Below are positions 63,317-64,000 of a stretch of DNA of 64,000 nt, in pieces (the first letter of the stretch is position 1; every line of letters begins with the position of its first letter). A program made the translations under genes and the position numbers. The stretch spans positions 329,534 to 393,533 of the forward strand of contig CACNFT010000001.1 of NCBI GenBank assembly GCA_902619825.1, in the 5' to 3' direction. The stretch is from an uncultured Candidatus Actinomarina sp. (GTDB taxonomy: Bacteria; Actinomycetota; Acidimicrobiia; Actinomarinales; Actinomarinaceae). Below the pieces are notes generated by a model. It did no database searches. It was not told where the DNA came from and saw nothing but the letters and a program-made list of their open reading frames with translations.

Positions 63317-64000
63317 GACAAAAACGTTAGTTTTATCTGTTGAAGGAATGACCTGTGCAGCATGTGCTGCAAGAATAGAGAGAGTTCTAACAAAAGAAAA
63401 ATCTGTCAAAGATGTAGTTGTAAACTTTCCCCTAAAAAAAGCAATCTTAGAAGTTAACCCCGAAGATAATAATTCGGATGAATATATTCAAAGAATTAGA
63501 TCAATTGGATATTCAGCACGAGAAGAAATAGCTGAGGAGAAAAAAAGTAATACTAGAAAATTTCTTACTCCGTTTCTTTCTCTAATACTTACACTTAGTA
63601 TCAACCCACTCATTGGGGCTGATCAAGGTCTCGCCGCCTTAGGAGTAGGTTCATTAATAATTTTTGTTTTTGGTAGAAAATTTCACGTATCTGCTTTAAA
63701 AAATATAAAAAAACTTAATTTCAATATGGATACATTAATCTCCATTGGTAGTCTCTCCTCTTTCGCCATTGGAATTTTGCCAAATAATGGAGAATTAATG
63801 TACTTAGAAACAGGAGGATTCATAATTAGCTTCATTCTCCTTGGTAAGACAATAGAAGATATTTCAATTAAGTCATCTGTTTCAGTATCAGACTCCATAA
63901 TCGAAAGTATTCCCAAAGATGTAAATGTTTACAAAAATCAAATAATTGTTCGCAAGCCTTTAAATCAAATTGAAATTGGTGATGTCATCATAGTTAAGAA
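63306..64000 (+). CDS. copA: Copper-type P1B ATPase, N-terminal part (runs off the window)
   Basis: Partial: 231 codons are visible from the TTG at 63306, overlapping the copZ stop. The N-terminal HMA domain has GMTCAACAARIERV with the CxxC at residues 17-20. Membrane helices follow (about 80-150 onward; LIIFVFGRKFHVSALKNIKK). The FNMDTLISIGSLSSFAIGIL helix is characteristic of P1B ATPases, and the actuator domain starts with VNVYKNQIIVRKPLNQIEIG. The CPC and DKTGT motifs lie beyond the window end. It exports copper with ATP hydrolysis. Confidence 0.9.
   Translation, partial: MSAETKTLVLSVEGMTCAACAARIERVLTKEKSVKDVVVNFPLKKAILEVNPEDNNSDEYIQRIRSIGYSAREEIAEEKKSNTRKFLTPFLSLILTLSINPLIGADQGLAALGVGSLIIFVFGRKFHVSALKNIKKLNFNMDTLISIGSLSSFAIGILPNNGELMYLETGGFIISFILLGKTIEDISIKSSVSVSDSIIESIPKDVNVYKNQIIVRKPLNQIEIGDVIIVK

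Noticed and set aside
1-64000. CRISPR arrays, insertion sequences, prophage, integrase or defence islands
   Set aside because: No spaced direct repeats, transposase, integrase or phage structural genes were seen; the gene content is core metabolism.

Overview
The window is 64 kb of a strongly AT-rich (by eye about one-third G+C), very compact bacterial chromosome. It holds about 57 protein genes, one tRNA gene (selenocysteine tRNA) and no rRNA, CRISPR array, prophage or insertion sequence. No gene-free stretch exceeds about 185 bases; the longer ones (21444-21603, 25525-25706, 41344-41501, 55632-55816, 62763-62866) each carry regulatory structure, annotated below. The gene set points to a streamlined, aerobic, heterotrophic, probably marine actinobacterium (Acidimicrobiia/Actinomarinales-like). 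The reasons are a dnaK-grpE-dnaJ-hspR operon with an HspR-type operator, a DUF3159 protein, an F420-type luciferase-like oxidoreductase, a caa3-type oxidase cluster with a CtaG assembly factor, a high-affinity L-amino-acid ABC operon, frequent TTG starts and overlapping genes. The taxonomic call is inference.

Layout. 1-6.7 kb, mostly minus strand: a glycerophosphodiesterase, the TldE/TldD protease pair, a LOG-family protein (plus strand), a sigma-70 factor, heme A synthase and a membrane-anchored HTH protein. 6.8-13.9 kb, plus strand: tRNA-Sec, hflX, 6-phosphogluconate dehydrogenase, a large M1 aminopeptidase, an LLM oxidoreductase and a Ca2+/Na+-type exchanger. 13.9-20.3 kb: the respiratory block, with an Lgt-like protein and heme O synthase on the minus strand diverging from coxB-ctaD-ctaE-ctaF-ctaG. 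20.3-25.5 kb: a repeat-containing membrane protein, then a structured leader RNA with an intrinsic terminator in front of a small protein gene, isocitrate lyase, malate synthase (the glyoxylate shunt) and an SDR. 25.7-29.7 kb: a DsrE-like protein, a ferritin-like protein, a PfkB kinase, an acyl-CoA dehydrogenase and a CoA-binding protein. 29.7-41.3 kb, mostly minus strand: RmuC, a glycosyltransferase, a hydrolase, selD, an aminotransferase, NAD synthetase, a MobA-like transferase, small membrane proteins, a membrane-bound Fe-S (HdrD-like) oxidoreductase and proC. 41.4-45.3 kb: the heat-shock operon, led by a small zinc-ribbon-like protein. 45.3-50.1 kb: a DUF885 peptidase, an ion channel, a putative glycoside hydrolase and an M20 amidohydrolase. 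50.1-55.6 kb: an aapJQMP-like ABC operon whose permeases are unusually long. 55.8-62.5 kb: purA, purB, DUF3159, an MscS channel, Lnt and TauE. 62.5-64 kb: a hidden selenoprotein, a second small zinc-ribbon-like protein, a CopZ-like chaperone and the start of a copper P-type ATPase.

The most striking system is selenocysteine use. The window carries tRNA-Sec(UCA) and a SelD that itself contains an in-frame TGA at its catalytic position. It also carries a 78-residue SelW/Rdx-type protein with a CxxU motif. ORF calling that treats TGA as stop truncates the second gene's frame and the start of the first. SelA and SelB are not in the window. A second theme is transcriptional compactness: seven of eight convergent gene pairs overlap or abut at their stop codons.
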